DNA from: DASXAQ01 sp036406615
GTDB taxonomy: Bacteria; Actinomycetota; UBA4738
DNA: 17,449 nt
Reading direction: 5' to 3'
Assembly: GCA_036406615.1 (NCBI GenBank)
Contig: DASXAQ010000118.1
Coordinates: 1 to 17,449, forward strand
Part shown: in pieces, positions 6,176-12,488 of the stretch
Position numbering within the stretch: the stretch's first letter is position 1
Layout of the letters: each line of letters opens with the position of its first letter
The notes under the pieces: model-generated
What the model was told of the DNA's origin: nothing
Databases searched by the model: none
What the model saw: only the letters and a program-made list of their open reading frames with translations
Made by a program: the position numbers and the translations under genes

Positions 6176-7225
6176 ATGGCTCGCGTGCGGATCGGAGTTG
6201 ACATCGGGGCCACCGCCGTTCGTGCGGCGGAGGTGAAGATGGGCCCACCGACCCTCGTCAGGGTGGGACAGGTTCCCCTGCCCCCTGAGGCCGTGACGAA
6301 CGGCGAGGTTCGCGACCCCGATGCGGTTTCGGCGGCCCTGAAGGAACTGTGGCACGTCGGCAAGTTCCGCAAGCGCGAGGTCGTCCTCGGGGTCGGGAAC
6401 CAGCGGGTCGTCGTGCGCGAGGTCTCGCTGCCGTGGCTCCCCGAGAAGGAGCTGCGGTCGTCCCTGCCGTTCCAGGTGCAGGAGCACGTCCCGATCGCCG
6501 TCGAGGAGGCCGTCCTCGACTACGAGGTCCTGTCGGAGTTCGAGCAGGAGGGCCGCCGCATGGTGCGCCTGCTGCTCGTGGCGGCGCAGAAGTCGATGGT
6601 GGACGAGATGGTGCAGGCGGCCGAGGCGGCCAAGCTGCACCCCGTCGGCCTCGACCTCATCCCGTTCTCCATCGTCCGCTCGGTCGGCAGCGTCGACGGG
6701 CTGGGCCTGAACGGCCAGGAGATGGGCGACGAGGCCGTCATCGACATCGGCGCCGACCTCACCAGCATCAGCGTGCACGCCGGCGGCGTCCCGCGGTTCG
6801 TCCGCATCCTGTCCTCCGGCGGCCGCGAAGTGACCGCGGCCATCGCGCGCTCCATGGGTATCTCCGAGGACGAGGCCGAGCGCCTCAAGCGGGGCGAGTC
6901 ACACGACCCGGACAAGATCCAGCAGGCGGCCCAGATCGCGCAGTCCCGGGCCACCTCGTTCGTGGACGAGATCCGCTCCTCCCTCGACTTCTACGTCTCG
7001 CAGGCGGCCGCCGGAAAGATCGGCCGCGTGCTCATCACGGGCGGCGGCTCCAAGCTGCCCGGCCTGTTCAACCTCCTCGACGAGCGTCTGGCGACCGAGG
7101 TGGCTCGCGGCCGAGCGTTCCATCGCGTGAACCCCGCGCTCGATCTGTCTCCCGACGCCATGGAAGCGGCGGAGCCGCTGCTGGCCGTGGCCGTCGGTCT
7201 TGCCCTTCCCGGAGGCCGCGAATGA
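6176..7225 (+). CDS. pilM: Type IV pilus assembly ATPase-fold protein PilM
   Basis: This 349-residue actin/FtsA-fold cytoplasmic protein binds the N-terminal tail of PilN and links the inner-membrane alignment complex to the motor side. Nucleotide-binding motifs are visible: phosphate-1 (GVDIGATAVRAAEV, about 7-20), phosphate-2 (VIDIGADLTSISV, 188-200) and the adenosine motif (LITGGGSKLPGL, 286-297). The PilM-type insert subdomain lies around residues 30-145 with EVSLPWLPEKELRSSLPFQ. The ATG follows AAGGACGG by several bases. The stop overlaps pilN (ATGA), the classical pilMNO arrangement. The length is normal for the family. Confidence 0.95.
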   Translation: MARVRIGVDIGATAVRAAEVKMGPPTLVRVGQVPLPPEAVTNGEVRDPDAVSAALKELWHVGKFRKREVVLGVGNQRVVVREVSLPWLPEKELRSSLPFQVQEHVPIAVEEAVLDYEVLSEFEQEGRRMVRLLLVAAQKSMVDEMVQAAEAAKLHPVGLDLIPFSIVRSVGSVDGLGLNGQEMGDEAVIDIGADLTSISVHAGGVPRFVRILSSGGREVTAAIARSMGISEDEAERLKRGESHDPDKIQQAAQIAQSRATSFVDEIRSSLDFYVSQAAAGKIGRVLITGGGSKLPGLFNLLDERLATEVARGRAFHRVNPALDLSPDAMEAAEPLLAVAVGLALPGGRE

Positions 7226-7827
7226 CCCAGGTCAACCTTCTTCCGTCGGATATCCGCCAGCGTCAGAAGACGCGCCGCACGACGGTCCTCGTGGCCATGG
7301 CGGTCGCCGGCGCCGTCGCGCTGGTCGTGGCCGTGTTCTTCATCGAGAGCGGCCGCCTGGCCAGCGCCCAGAACGAGCTGGCGTCGCAGCAGGCGCAGAA
7401 CGCCGCGCTGCAGCAGCAGATCTCGGGCCTCTCGCGTTACGCGGCCCTGGCGACCGAGACGCAGCAGAAGCAGCAGATCGTCACGCAGCTGAACGCGGCC
7501 GTCGTGCCGTGGTCGGGCGTGCTGCGCGACATCTCCTCGGTCATCCCGGACGACGTGTACGTCAAGTCGATCACCGCGCAGATCACGGTGACCGCCGGCA
7601 CGACGGCTCCGGAGGCGAGCGACACCGGGCTCATCGGGTCCATCACGGTGCAAGGCGCCGCGACGTCGCACGACGCGGTGGCGCAGTGGCTGTCGCGCGT
7701 TGCCGAGGTCAACGGCTGGGAGAACCCGTGGGTCTCCTCGTCGCAGCTCCAGTCTGACGGCACCACCTCGTTCTCGGGAACGATCGACCTGGCGCCGAAG
7801 GTCGCCACGAAGGGAGGCAAGGGATGA
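7222..7827 (+). CDS. pilN: Type IV pilus inner-membrane protein PilN
   Basis: This 201-residue bitopic protein starts at an ATG overlapping the pilM stop, six bases after GGAGG (7211-7215). The same frame is open far upstream inside pilM, but that part is not coding. The N-terminal VNLLP (4-8) is the conserved 'INLLP' peptide that docks into PilM. A transmembrane segment covers about 21-41, a Gln/Ala-rich coiled coil about 44-88, and a ferredoxin-like periplasmic domain about 95-190 (VLRDISSVIPDDVYVKSIT; DAVAQWLSRVAEV). It pairs with PilO. The GGGAGG near its end is the ribosome site of pilO. Confidence 0.93.
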   Translation: MTQVNLLPSDIRQRQKTRRTTVLVAMAVAGAVALVVAVFFIESGRLASAQNELASQQAQNAALQQQISGLSRYAALATETQQKQQIVTQLNAAVVPWSGVLRDISSVIPDDVYVKSITAQITVTAGTTAPEASDTGLIGSITVQGAATSHDAVAQWLSRVAEVNGWENPWVSSSQLQSDGTTSFSGTIDLAPKVATKGGKG

Positions 7828-8552
7828 ACCGCCGCGGACCCATCATCGTGGCGATCGCCGGCGTGCTGCTGATCGTCCTGACGGTGGCCGGGCTGATCCT
7901 GCCCAAGGCGGGTCAGATCAAGGACACGCAGGACAAGGTCGCCAAGGCGCAGGCGCAGGAGCAGAGCCTGCAGACGCAGCTCGACACCCTGAAGGGGTAC
8001 CAGGCGCAGGCCAGCCAGCTGCGCAAGCAGCTCGAGAAGTACGGCGTCGAGGTCCCGCCCTCGGCCGATCTTCCCGGGCTGATCCGCGACCTGCAGCAGG
8101 CCGCGAACCAGTCGGCGGTGACCCTTCAGACGATCGCGCCCGGCCAGCCGGCCACGGCGTCGTCGCCGAACGTGTCCATCATCCCGCTGCAGATCACGGT
8201 GCAAGGCGGGTTCTTCGCGGCGGACGAGTTCCTGTACCGCGTGCAGAACATGACCCGCACGTCGGCGGTCCTGCAGATCGCGCTGACGCCGACGACCACG
8301 AGCTCCGACTCGGGCAGCAGCTCGAGCTCGAGCGACACGAGCAGCAGCACCCAGTTCCCGTTCACGGCCCCGACGCTGTCGGCCGTGATCAGCGCGAACT
8401 TCTACACGACCGACATCAGCTCCGGCCCCGGGTCGCAGCCCGGCTCGCAGGAGGCGCAGAGCGGGACCGGCAGCGGCACGGCCGGCACGAGCGGAGGGTC
8501 CGCAAGCCCGCCGCCCGCGTCGGGCGGGTCCTCGTCGACGTCCTCGTCCTAA
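7824..8552 (+). CDS. pilO: Type IV pilus protein PilO with Ser-rich insert and tail
   Basis: This 242-residue bitopic protein overlaps pilN by ATGA and has GGGAGG before its start. A transmembrane helix (about 6-27) is followed by a coiled coil (about 30-75, KDTQDKVAKAQAQEQSLQTQ) and a PilO-type core (about 80-155, with ITVQGGFFAADEFLYRVQNM). PilO forms a heterodimer with PilN. Two features are unusual. A serine-rich stretch at about 158-176 sits inside the predicted core fold. A Gly/Ser/Pro-rich, probably disordered tail covers about 199-242. The core motifs are intact, so the gene looks functional. Confidence 0.92.
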   Translation: MNRRGPIIVAIAGVLLIVLTVAGLILPKAGQIKDTQDKVAKAQAQEQSLQTQLDTLKGYQAQASQLRKQLEKYGVEVPPSADLPGLIRDLQQAANQSAVTLQTIAPGQPATASSPNVSIIPLQITVQGGFFAADEFLYRVQNMTRTSAVLQIALTPTTTSSDSGSSSSSSDTSSSTQFPFTAPTLSAVISANFYTTDISSGPGSQPGSQEAQSGTGSGTAGTSGGSASPPPASGGSSSTSSS

Positions 8553-8565
8553 AGGGAGTGAAGGC

Positions 8566-9150
8566 ATGCCAGCTTGGCTGAAGATTCGACGCAACCAGCT
8601 CCTGGTGGTCGGGGGCGTCATGGTGGTGGCCGCCGCGGCGTACTTCTTCCTGCTGAAGGGCTCCTCGGCTCCGACGGCGGCGCCGCCGGCCACGAACCCC
8701 GGGACCTCCTCCGCGACGCCGAGCCCCTCGCCGTCGCCGGGCAAGGGCAACAAGGCCCCGAAGACCGTGGTGTTCACGGGCCGGGACCCCTTCCAGGCTC
8801 TGAGCACGTTCCAGCCGTTCGTGACGAGCGGCACGAGCACGGACACGACGACGACCACCGGCTCGACCGGCTCGACGGGCTCCACCGGGTCCACGGGCTC
8901 GACCGGTTCGACCGGGACGCTCTCGATCGCGACGAGCGCGGGATCGAACACGACGGTCGGCGGCATGAACGTCGCCCTGACCGGGTTCACGACTTCCGCG
9001 GGGGTCCGCAAGGCCGAGATGAAGGTCGCCGGACATCGCTACTCGGCGGCGACGGGCACGAAGTTCGCCGGCAACTTCCGCATCACGCGGATGTCCGGGT
9101 CGTGCGCGTGGCTGCTGTACGGAGACCAGCCGTTCGCGCTCTGTCGCTGA
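8566..9150 (+). CDS. Membrane-anchored protein in the pilP position, GST-repeat linker
   Basis: This 194-residue protein starts at an ATG seven bases after AAGGGAG, 13 bp after pilO. It has one N-terminal signal anchor (about 11-30), a Pro/Ser-rich stretch (about 33-60), and a segment VVFTGRDPFQAL that recalls the 'RDPF' signature found in PilP/GspC-like proteins. A low-complexity linker follows, ending in six Gly-Ser-Thr triplets (99-116). A compact C-terminal domain (about 125-194; VALTGFTTSAGVRKAEMKVAG ... CAWLLYGDQPFALC) has two cysteines. By position and layout it is the fourth subunit of the pilMNO complex, a PilP analogue. Actinobacteria lack the PilQ outer-membrane partner, so its binding target is unclear. 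I could not assign the C-terminal domain to a named family with confidence. Confidence 0.75.
   Translation: MPAWLKIRRNQLLVVGGVMVVAAAAYFFLLKGSSAPTAAPPATNPGTSSATPSPSPSPGKGNKAPKTVVFTGRDPFQALSTFQPFVTSGTSTDTTTTTGSTGSTGSTGSTGSTGSTGTLSIATSAGSNTTVGGMNVALTGFTTSAGVRKAEMKVAGHRYSAATGTKFAGNFRITRMSGSCAWLLYGDQPFALCR
8860..8916 (+). repeat. 9-bp tandem repeat encoding (Gly-Ser-Thr)n
   Basis: About six degenerate copies of GGCTCGACC (frame Gly-Ser-Thr) run through residues 99-117 of the pilP-position gene. Synonymous changes between copies (TCG/TCC, ACC/ACG) show it is not brand new. It is a candidate for copy-number variation between strains. Confidence 0.9.
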
Positions 9151-9204
9151 GCGGGCGGACCCGCCGGGGACGGCAGTCCCGGCAGGCGGGCGAGGAGGTT
9201 CACC

Positions 9205-9234
9205 GCGGGGCGGCCCGGAGACGGGCCGCCCCGC
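9205..9234 (+). terminator. Strong hairpin terminator of the pilM operon
   Basis: A perfect 12-bp GC stem pairs GCGGGGCGGCCC (9205-9216) with GGGCCGCCCCGC (9223-9234) around a 6-nt loop, 54 bp after the last pilus gene and before the promoter of the peptidase gene. No T-tract follows. Confidence 0.8.
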
Positions 9235-9251
9235 CTCCAATTCCGGGACGG

Positions 9252-9257
9252 TATCAT
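9252..9257 (+). promoter_or_regulatory. -10 element (TATCAT) of a probable leaderless promoter
   Basis: TATCAT ends eight bases before the GTG start at 9266. A transcript starting the usual distance downstream would begin at or within a base of the start codon. No Shine-Dalgarno is present, which fits leaderless translation. No clear -35 is visible; its place falls at the terminator stem. Confidence 0.5.
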
Positions 9258-9265
9258 CGGCGCTC

Positions 9266-10333
9266 GTGGATCACGCGGGACGGCGCGCACGGATGGTGCA
9301 GCGGCTGGCGGACCTGGACACGGACGCGCTGCTGGTCACCGCCCTGCCCAACGTCCGGTACCTGACCGGGTTCACCGGATCCAACGCCCAGCTGTTGCTG
9401 GGGCGCGACGACGCCCGGTTCTTCACCGATGGGCGCTATGCGGAGCAGTCCAGCCACGAGGTCGCCGGCGTGGCCGCCGTCATCTATGCCGACGGGTTCC
9501 CGGAGCGTTTCGCCGCAGCCTGTCGGGACCTCGGCGTCTCACGCGTCGCGTTCGAGGCCGACTCCGTCACGTACCAGCAGCACGCCGACCTGCAACGCCC
9601 GGAGCTCGAGCTGCTCCCGACGCGCGGGGCGGTCGAGGCGCTTCGGTGGGTCAAGGATCCCGAGGAGGTGTCGGCGCTGAACGCGGCGCAGGGCATCGCC
9701 GACCGGGTCTTCGATTCGATCCTCGGCGAGCTGGCCGAGGGCCTGACCGAGCGGGAGGTGGGGTTCCGTCTGGACACGGCCATGCTGCAGGCCGGCGCCG
9801 ACGCGCTCGCGTTCGAGACGATCGTGGCGTTCGGCCCGAACGCGGCCGAGCCGCACCACCATCCCGGTGACCGGACGCTGGCCCGAGGCGACGTGGTGAA
9901 GCTGGACTTCGGGGCGCAGTGCGGCGGCTATCACTCCGACATGACGCGGACGGTCGCTTTCGGCGAGCCGTCCGACCGCCTCCGCGAGGTGTACCAGGTT
10001 GTGCTTCGGGCGCAGCTGGCCGGGATCGCCGCCGTGCGCGCCGGGGTGAGCGGCGGGGACGCCGACGAGGCCTCGCGCGCGGTGATCCGCGACGCGGGGT
10101 ACGCCGACGCGTACAAGCATTCGCTCGGCCACGGCGTGGGGCTGCAGATCCACGAGGGCCCGTCGCTGCGGCGCGAGGGCACGGATGTGCTGCCGGCCGG
10201 AGCGGTGGTCACGGTGGAGCCCGGGATCTACCTCGAGGGCGTCGGCGGGGTCCGCATCGAGGACATGGTGGAGGTCACGACGCAGGGGTGCCGGACGATC
10301 CCGCAGGCTCCCAAGGAGCTGATCGTCCTGTGA
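9266..10333 (+). CDS. M24B metallopeptidase (Xaa-Pro aminopeptidase/dipeptidase)
   Basis: This 355-residue 'pita-bread' metallopeptidase cleaves Xaa-Pro bonds in the cytoplasm. The N-terminal creatinase-like domain (about 8-125) includes NVRYLTGFTGSNA and FTDGRY. The catalytic domain carries all five dimetal ligands: D214 (KLDFGA), D225 (HSDMTRT), H289 (GHGVGLQIHE), E318 (VEPGIY) and E332 (RIEDMV). The length is normal. The GTG start is chosen because a -10 element lies just upstream and the N-terminus begins at the expected place. It overlaps efp by GTGA; this peptidase is often found next to efp. Whether it acts as PepP or PepQ cannot be told from sequence. Confidence 0.93.
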   Translation: MDHAGRRARMVQRLADLDTDALLVTALPNVRYLTGFTGSNAQLLLGRDDARFFTDGRYAEQSSHEVAGVAAVIYADGFPERFAAACRDLGVSRVAFEADSVTYQQHADLQRPELELLPTRGAVEALRWVKDPEEVSALNAAQGIADRVFDSILGELAEGLTEREVGFRLDTAMLQAGADALAFETIVAFGPNAAEPHHHPGDRTLARGDVVKLDFGAQCGGYHSDMTRTVAFGEPSDRLREVYQVVLRAQLAGIAAVRAGVSGGDADEASRAVIRDAGYADAYKHSLGHGVGLQIHEGPSLRREGTDVLPAGAVVTVEPGIYLEGVGGVRIEDMVEVTTQGCRTIPQAPKELIVL

Positions 10334-10893
10334 GCGTGTCGACGAACGACTTCAAGCGCGGGATGACGCTCGACCTCGATGGGGTGCTCTTCCAGGTCAT
10401 CGAGTTCCAGCACGTCAAGCCCGGCAAGGGCGGGGCGTTCGTCCGGACGAAGCTTCGAAACCTCAAGAGCGGGGCCGTGGTGGATCGAACGTTCAACGCC
10501 GGCGTGGACGTCGGGCTGGCCATCGTCGAGCGCCACGAGATGCAGTACCTGTACCGCGACGGCGACGCGTTCGTCGTCATGGACACCGCGTCCTACGAAC
10601 AGCACCACGTCCCCGCCGCGGTCGTGGGCGACGCGGCGGGGTTCCTGACCGAGGGCAGCACGGCCACGGTCGCCCTGCACGAGGGCAACGCCATCGGCGT
10701 GGAGCTTCCGGCCGCCGTCGTCCTGGCCGTCTCGCAGACCGACCCCGGCGTGAAAGGGGACCGGGTCAGCGGGGCGCTGAAGCCGGCGACGCTCGAGACC
10801 GGACTGGTGGTGCAGGTGCCGCTGTTCGTCGAGGCGGGAGACCGGCTGAAGGTCGACACGCGCACCGGCGAGTACCTCACTCGGGAGAAGTAG
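10330..10893 (+). CDS. efp: Translation elongation factor P
   Basis: EF-P relieves ribosomes stalled at polyproline stretches. The 187-residue protein has the three beta-barrel domains in order: KOW-like (TNDFKRGMTLDLDGVLFQVI), OB (about 65-125, YLYRDGDAFVVMDTASYEQH) and C-terminal (about 130-187, GDRVSGALKPATLETGL; VPLFVEAGDRLKVDTRTGEY). The tip loop is KPGKGGAF with K33 at the position modified in other bacteria. Actinobacterial EF-Ps usually read PGKGP there, so the glycine after the loop is slightly unusual. I use GTG 10330, which overlaps the previous stop and sits 11 bases after AAGGAG. GTG 10336 would give a more typical N-terminus (STNDF). Confidence 0.96.
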   Translation: MSVSTNDFKRGMTLDLDGVLFQVIEFQHVKPGKGGAFVRTKLRNLKSGAVVDRTFNAGVDVGLAIVERHEMQYLYRDGDAFVVMDTASYEQHHVPAAVVGDAAGFLTEGSTATVALHEGNAIGVELPAAVVLAVSQTDPGVKGDRVSGALKPATLETGLVVQVPLFVEAGDRLKVDTRTGEYLTREK

Positions 10894-10898
10894 GCGCG

Positions 10899-11372
10899 AT
10901 GTCCGCCGGGGAAGGTCCCGCGGCCACGCCACGGCCGGCCGGCGCGGCGACGGGCCACCGGCGACGGCGCATCGCGCGGCGGGCCGCGATCGACGTGCTG
11001 TACCAGTCCGACATCCGCGACTGCACGCCCTCGCAGGCGATGGCGGAATGGCGGGCCGCCGGCCACGCCGTGCCCGACTACGCCGCCGATATCGTGGCCG
11101 GTGTCGAGGCCGGCATGCGCGACATCGATCGGCTCCTCGGCGAGTCTGCGGAGGAATGGACCGTCGCCCGAATGGTGGCGGTGGACCGGGCGATCCTTCG
11201 GGTGGCGGTGTACGAGATGCGAACCGGCCTGGCGCCCGCGGTGGCCGTCTCGGAGGCGGTCGCCGCGGCGAACGAGCTGTCGACGGCGGATTCGGGCCGG
11301 TTCGTGAACGGCGTGCTCGGGCGGGTCGCGCGGACGCTCGGGGCGGACGAGCCGTCGACGATGGAGCGCTGA
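10899..11372 (+). CDS. nusB: Transcription antitermination factor NusB
   Basis: NusB binds boxA RNA with S10 and promotes rRNA antitermination. The 157-residue all-helical protein shows the family blocks RRAAIDVLYQSDIR (about 27-40), VARMVAVDRAILRVAVYEM (about 89-107) and the signature AVSEAVAAANELSTADSGRFVNGVLGRVAR (about 115-144, quoted here in part as STADSGRFVNGVLGR). A basic, low-complexity N-terminal extension of about 25 residues precedes the first helix; a later start is possible. The ATG is five bases after the efp stop. Its last codons (ACG ATG GAG CGC TGA) are part of a 22-bp tandem duplication continuing beyond the stop. Confidence 0.94.
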   Translation: MSAGEGPAATPRPAGAATGHRRRRIARRAAIDVLYQSDIRDCTPSQAMAEWRAAGHAVPDYAADIVAGVEAGMRDIDRLLGESAEEWTVARMVAVDRAILRVAVYEMRTGLAPAVAVSEAVAAANELSTADSGRFVNGVLGRVARTLGADEPSTMER

Positions 11373-11400
11373 GTCGGTGACGATGGAGCGCTGAGTCGGT
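11357..11400. repeat. Perfect 22-bp tandem duplication at the nusB/tatA junction
   Basis: The unit beginning GACGATGGAGCGCTGAG occupies 11357-11378 and is repeated exactly at 11379-11400. It spans the nusB stop and ends on the first base of the complement of the tatA stop. Perfect identity suggests a recent slippage or repair event. The second copy leaves nusB unchanged because the first copy already contains its stop. Confidence 0.97.
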
Positions 11401-11624
11401 TACGACCCGGGCGACCCGCTGTCATCGGACGTCTTCTTGGCCTCGGTCTTGTCCGAGTCCGCGGCGTCCTTGTCTCCCTTGCCGCCTTCCTTGAGGCCCT
11501 TCTCGAACTCGCCCTTGGCCTGACCGACCGAGCGGGCGATCTGGGGAAGCCTGGCGGCCCCGAAGACGATGAGAACCACGATCACGAGGATGACGATCGT
11601 CTCTGGTCCGATCATGCCGATCAT
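11400..11624 (-). CDS. tatA: Sec-independent protein translocase subunit TatA/E
   Basis: This 74-residue protein forms the pore/membrane-thinning component of the twin-arginine system for folded proteins. It has a short periplasmic N-terminus (MIGMIGPE), one transmembrane helix (about 8-20), the FG hinge (F21-G22) leading into ARLPQIARSVGQAKGEFEKGL (the conserved amphipathic helix, shown as its start ARLPQIARSVGQAKG), and a charged Lys/Asp/Ser tail. The polar residue before the helix and the FGxxxLP motif mark TatA/E rather than TatB. The start has GAGGAG six bases upstream (complement of 11631-11636). tatB and tatC are not in the window. The gene faces nusB tail to tail and is divergent from the PIG-L gene. 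Confidence 0.93.
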   Translation of the reverse strand: MIGMIGPETIVILVIVVLIVFGAARLPQIARSVGQAKGEFEKGLKEGGKGDKDAADSDKTEAKKTSDDSGSPGS

Positions 11625-11655
11625 GGCAAGCTCCTCAGGATGCTGGTGATCGATC

Positions 11656-11662
11656 TAGTGTA
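11656..11662. promoter_or_regulatory. Overlapping -10 elements between tatA and PIG-L gene
   Basis: The 7-bp TAGTGTA reads TACACT on the minus strand (11662-11657), a good -10 for tatA with a leader of about 30 bases. On the plus strand it reads TAGTGT (11656-11661), a fair -10 for the PIG-L gene. No good -35 is visible on either side. Confidence 0.4.
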
Positions 11663-11731
11663 GGCCGTCGGCGTCCGCTGTGCCCGGTGGCCGGGTGGCG
11701 TCGGCGCGCGATCGAACGAGGGGGGTTCAGG

Positions 11732-12487
11732 ATGACGCATGTGGGGACGATGCTGGGCATCTGGGCGCACCCGGACGACGAGACCTATCTGACGGCCGGC
11801 CTGATGGCCCACTCCGTCGCCGAGGGGAGCCGGGTCGTGTGCGTGACGGCCACCCGGGGCGAGGAGGGGTCGATGGACGAGGAGAAGTGGCCCCCCGAGA
11901 CCATGGGCGCCGTCCGGGAGCAGGAGATGATGCGAAGCCTCGCCGCGCTCGGCGTCCGGGAGCATCACTGGCTCGACTACCACGACGGCACGCTCGCCGG
12001 GGTCGCCCCGGCCGAGGGCATCGCGAGGGCGCGAGCGTTCATCCGAGACGTCGCGCCGGACTCGGTCTTCACGTTCGGGCCGGACGGCATGACGGGACAC
12101 CCCGACCACAAGGCCGTTTCGTCGTGGACCACCCAGGCGTTCCGCGAGGCCGCCGGACCCGAGGCACGGCTCTACTACGCGACCCAGACGCCCGACTGGG
12201 CCGAACGCTTCGTGCCACGCATGAACCAGTTCAACGTCTTCATGGAGCCCGGCACGCCGCCCGTCACGCCCCGCGACCAACTCGGCCTGCTGTTCGCGCT
12301 GCCCCCAGACATCCTCGAGCTCAAGGTGAAGGCCGTCGAGGCGCACGAGAGCCAGGTCGAGGGGATGCGCACCGTACTCGGCGACGACTTCATCCGCGAG
12401 TCGCAGGCCGAGGAATACTTCGTCCTCGCGGGCATCGGGCCCGGGCTGAGCGCGCCGGTGCAGGACGGCGGCAGCAACCCCGCCTGA
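11732..12487 (+). CDS. PIG-L (LmbE-like) family deacetylase
   Basis: This 251-residue zinc hydrolase belongs to the family of N-acetylglucosaminyl deacetylases (MshB, Mca, BshB, PIG-L). The N-terminal strand leads to AHPDDE (12-17), which supplies zinc ligands H13 and D16 and the base D15. GHPDH (122-126) supplies the last ligand. ATRGEEGS (about 40-47) and SQVEGM also fit the family. The ATG follows GAGGGGGG by six bases; a GTG at 11687 has no ribosome site. In actinobacteria the candidates include mycothiol enzymes (MshB, Mca), but nothing else from that pathway is here, so the substrate is open. The gene ends one base before the convergent ADP-ribosylglycohydrolase, with no room for a terminator. 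Confidence 0.88.
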   Translation: MTHVGTMLGIWAHPDDETYLTAGLMAHSVAEGSRVVCVTATRGEEGSMDEEKWPPETMGAVREQEMMRSLAALGVREHHWLDYHDGTLAGVAPAEGIARARAFIRDVAPDSVFTFGPDGMTGHPDHKAVSSWTTQAFREAAGPEARLYYATQTPDWAERFVPRMNQFNVFMEPGTPPVTPRDQLGLLFALPPDILELKVKAVEAHESQVEGMRTVLGDDFIRESQAEEYFVLAGIGPGLSAPVQDGGSNPA

Positions 12488-12488
12488 A

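Noticed and set aside
6349..7221. N-terminal extension of the pilN frame inside pilM
   Set aside because: The frame is open because of GC bias, but PilM motifs occupy the other frame and pilN has its own ribosome site and VNLLP start at 7222.
8860..8916. CRISPR-like repeat
   Set aside because: The repeats are contiguous 9-mers in coding frame with no spacers.
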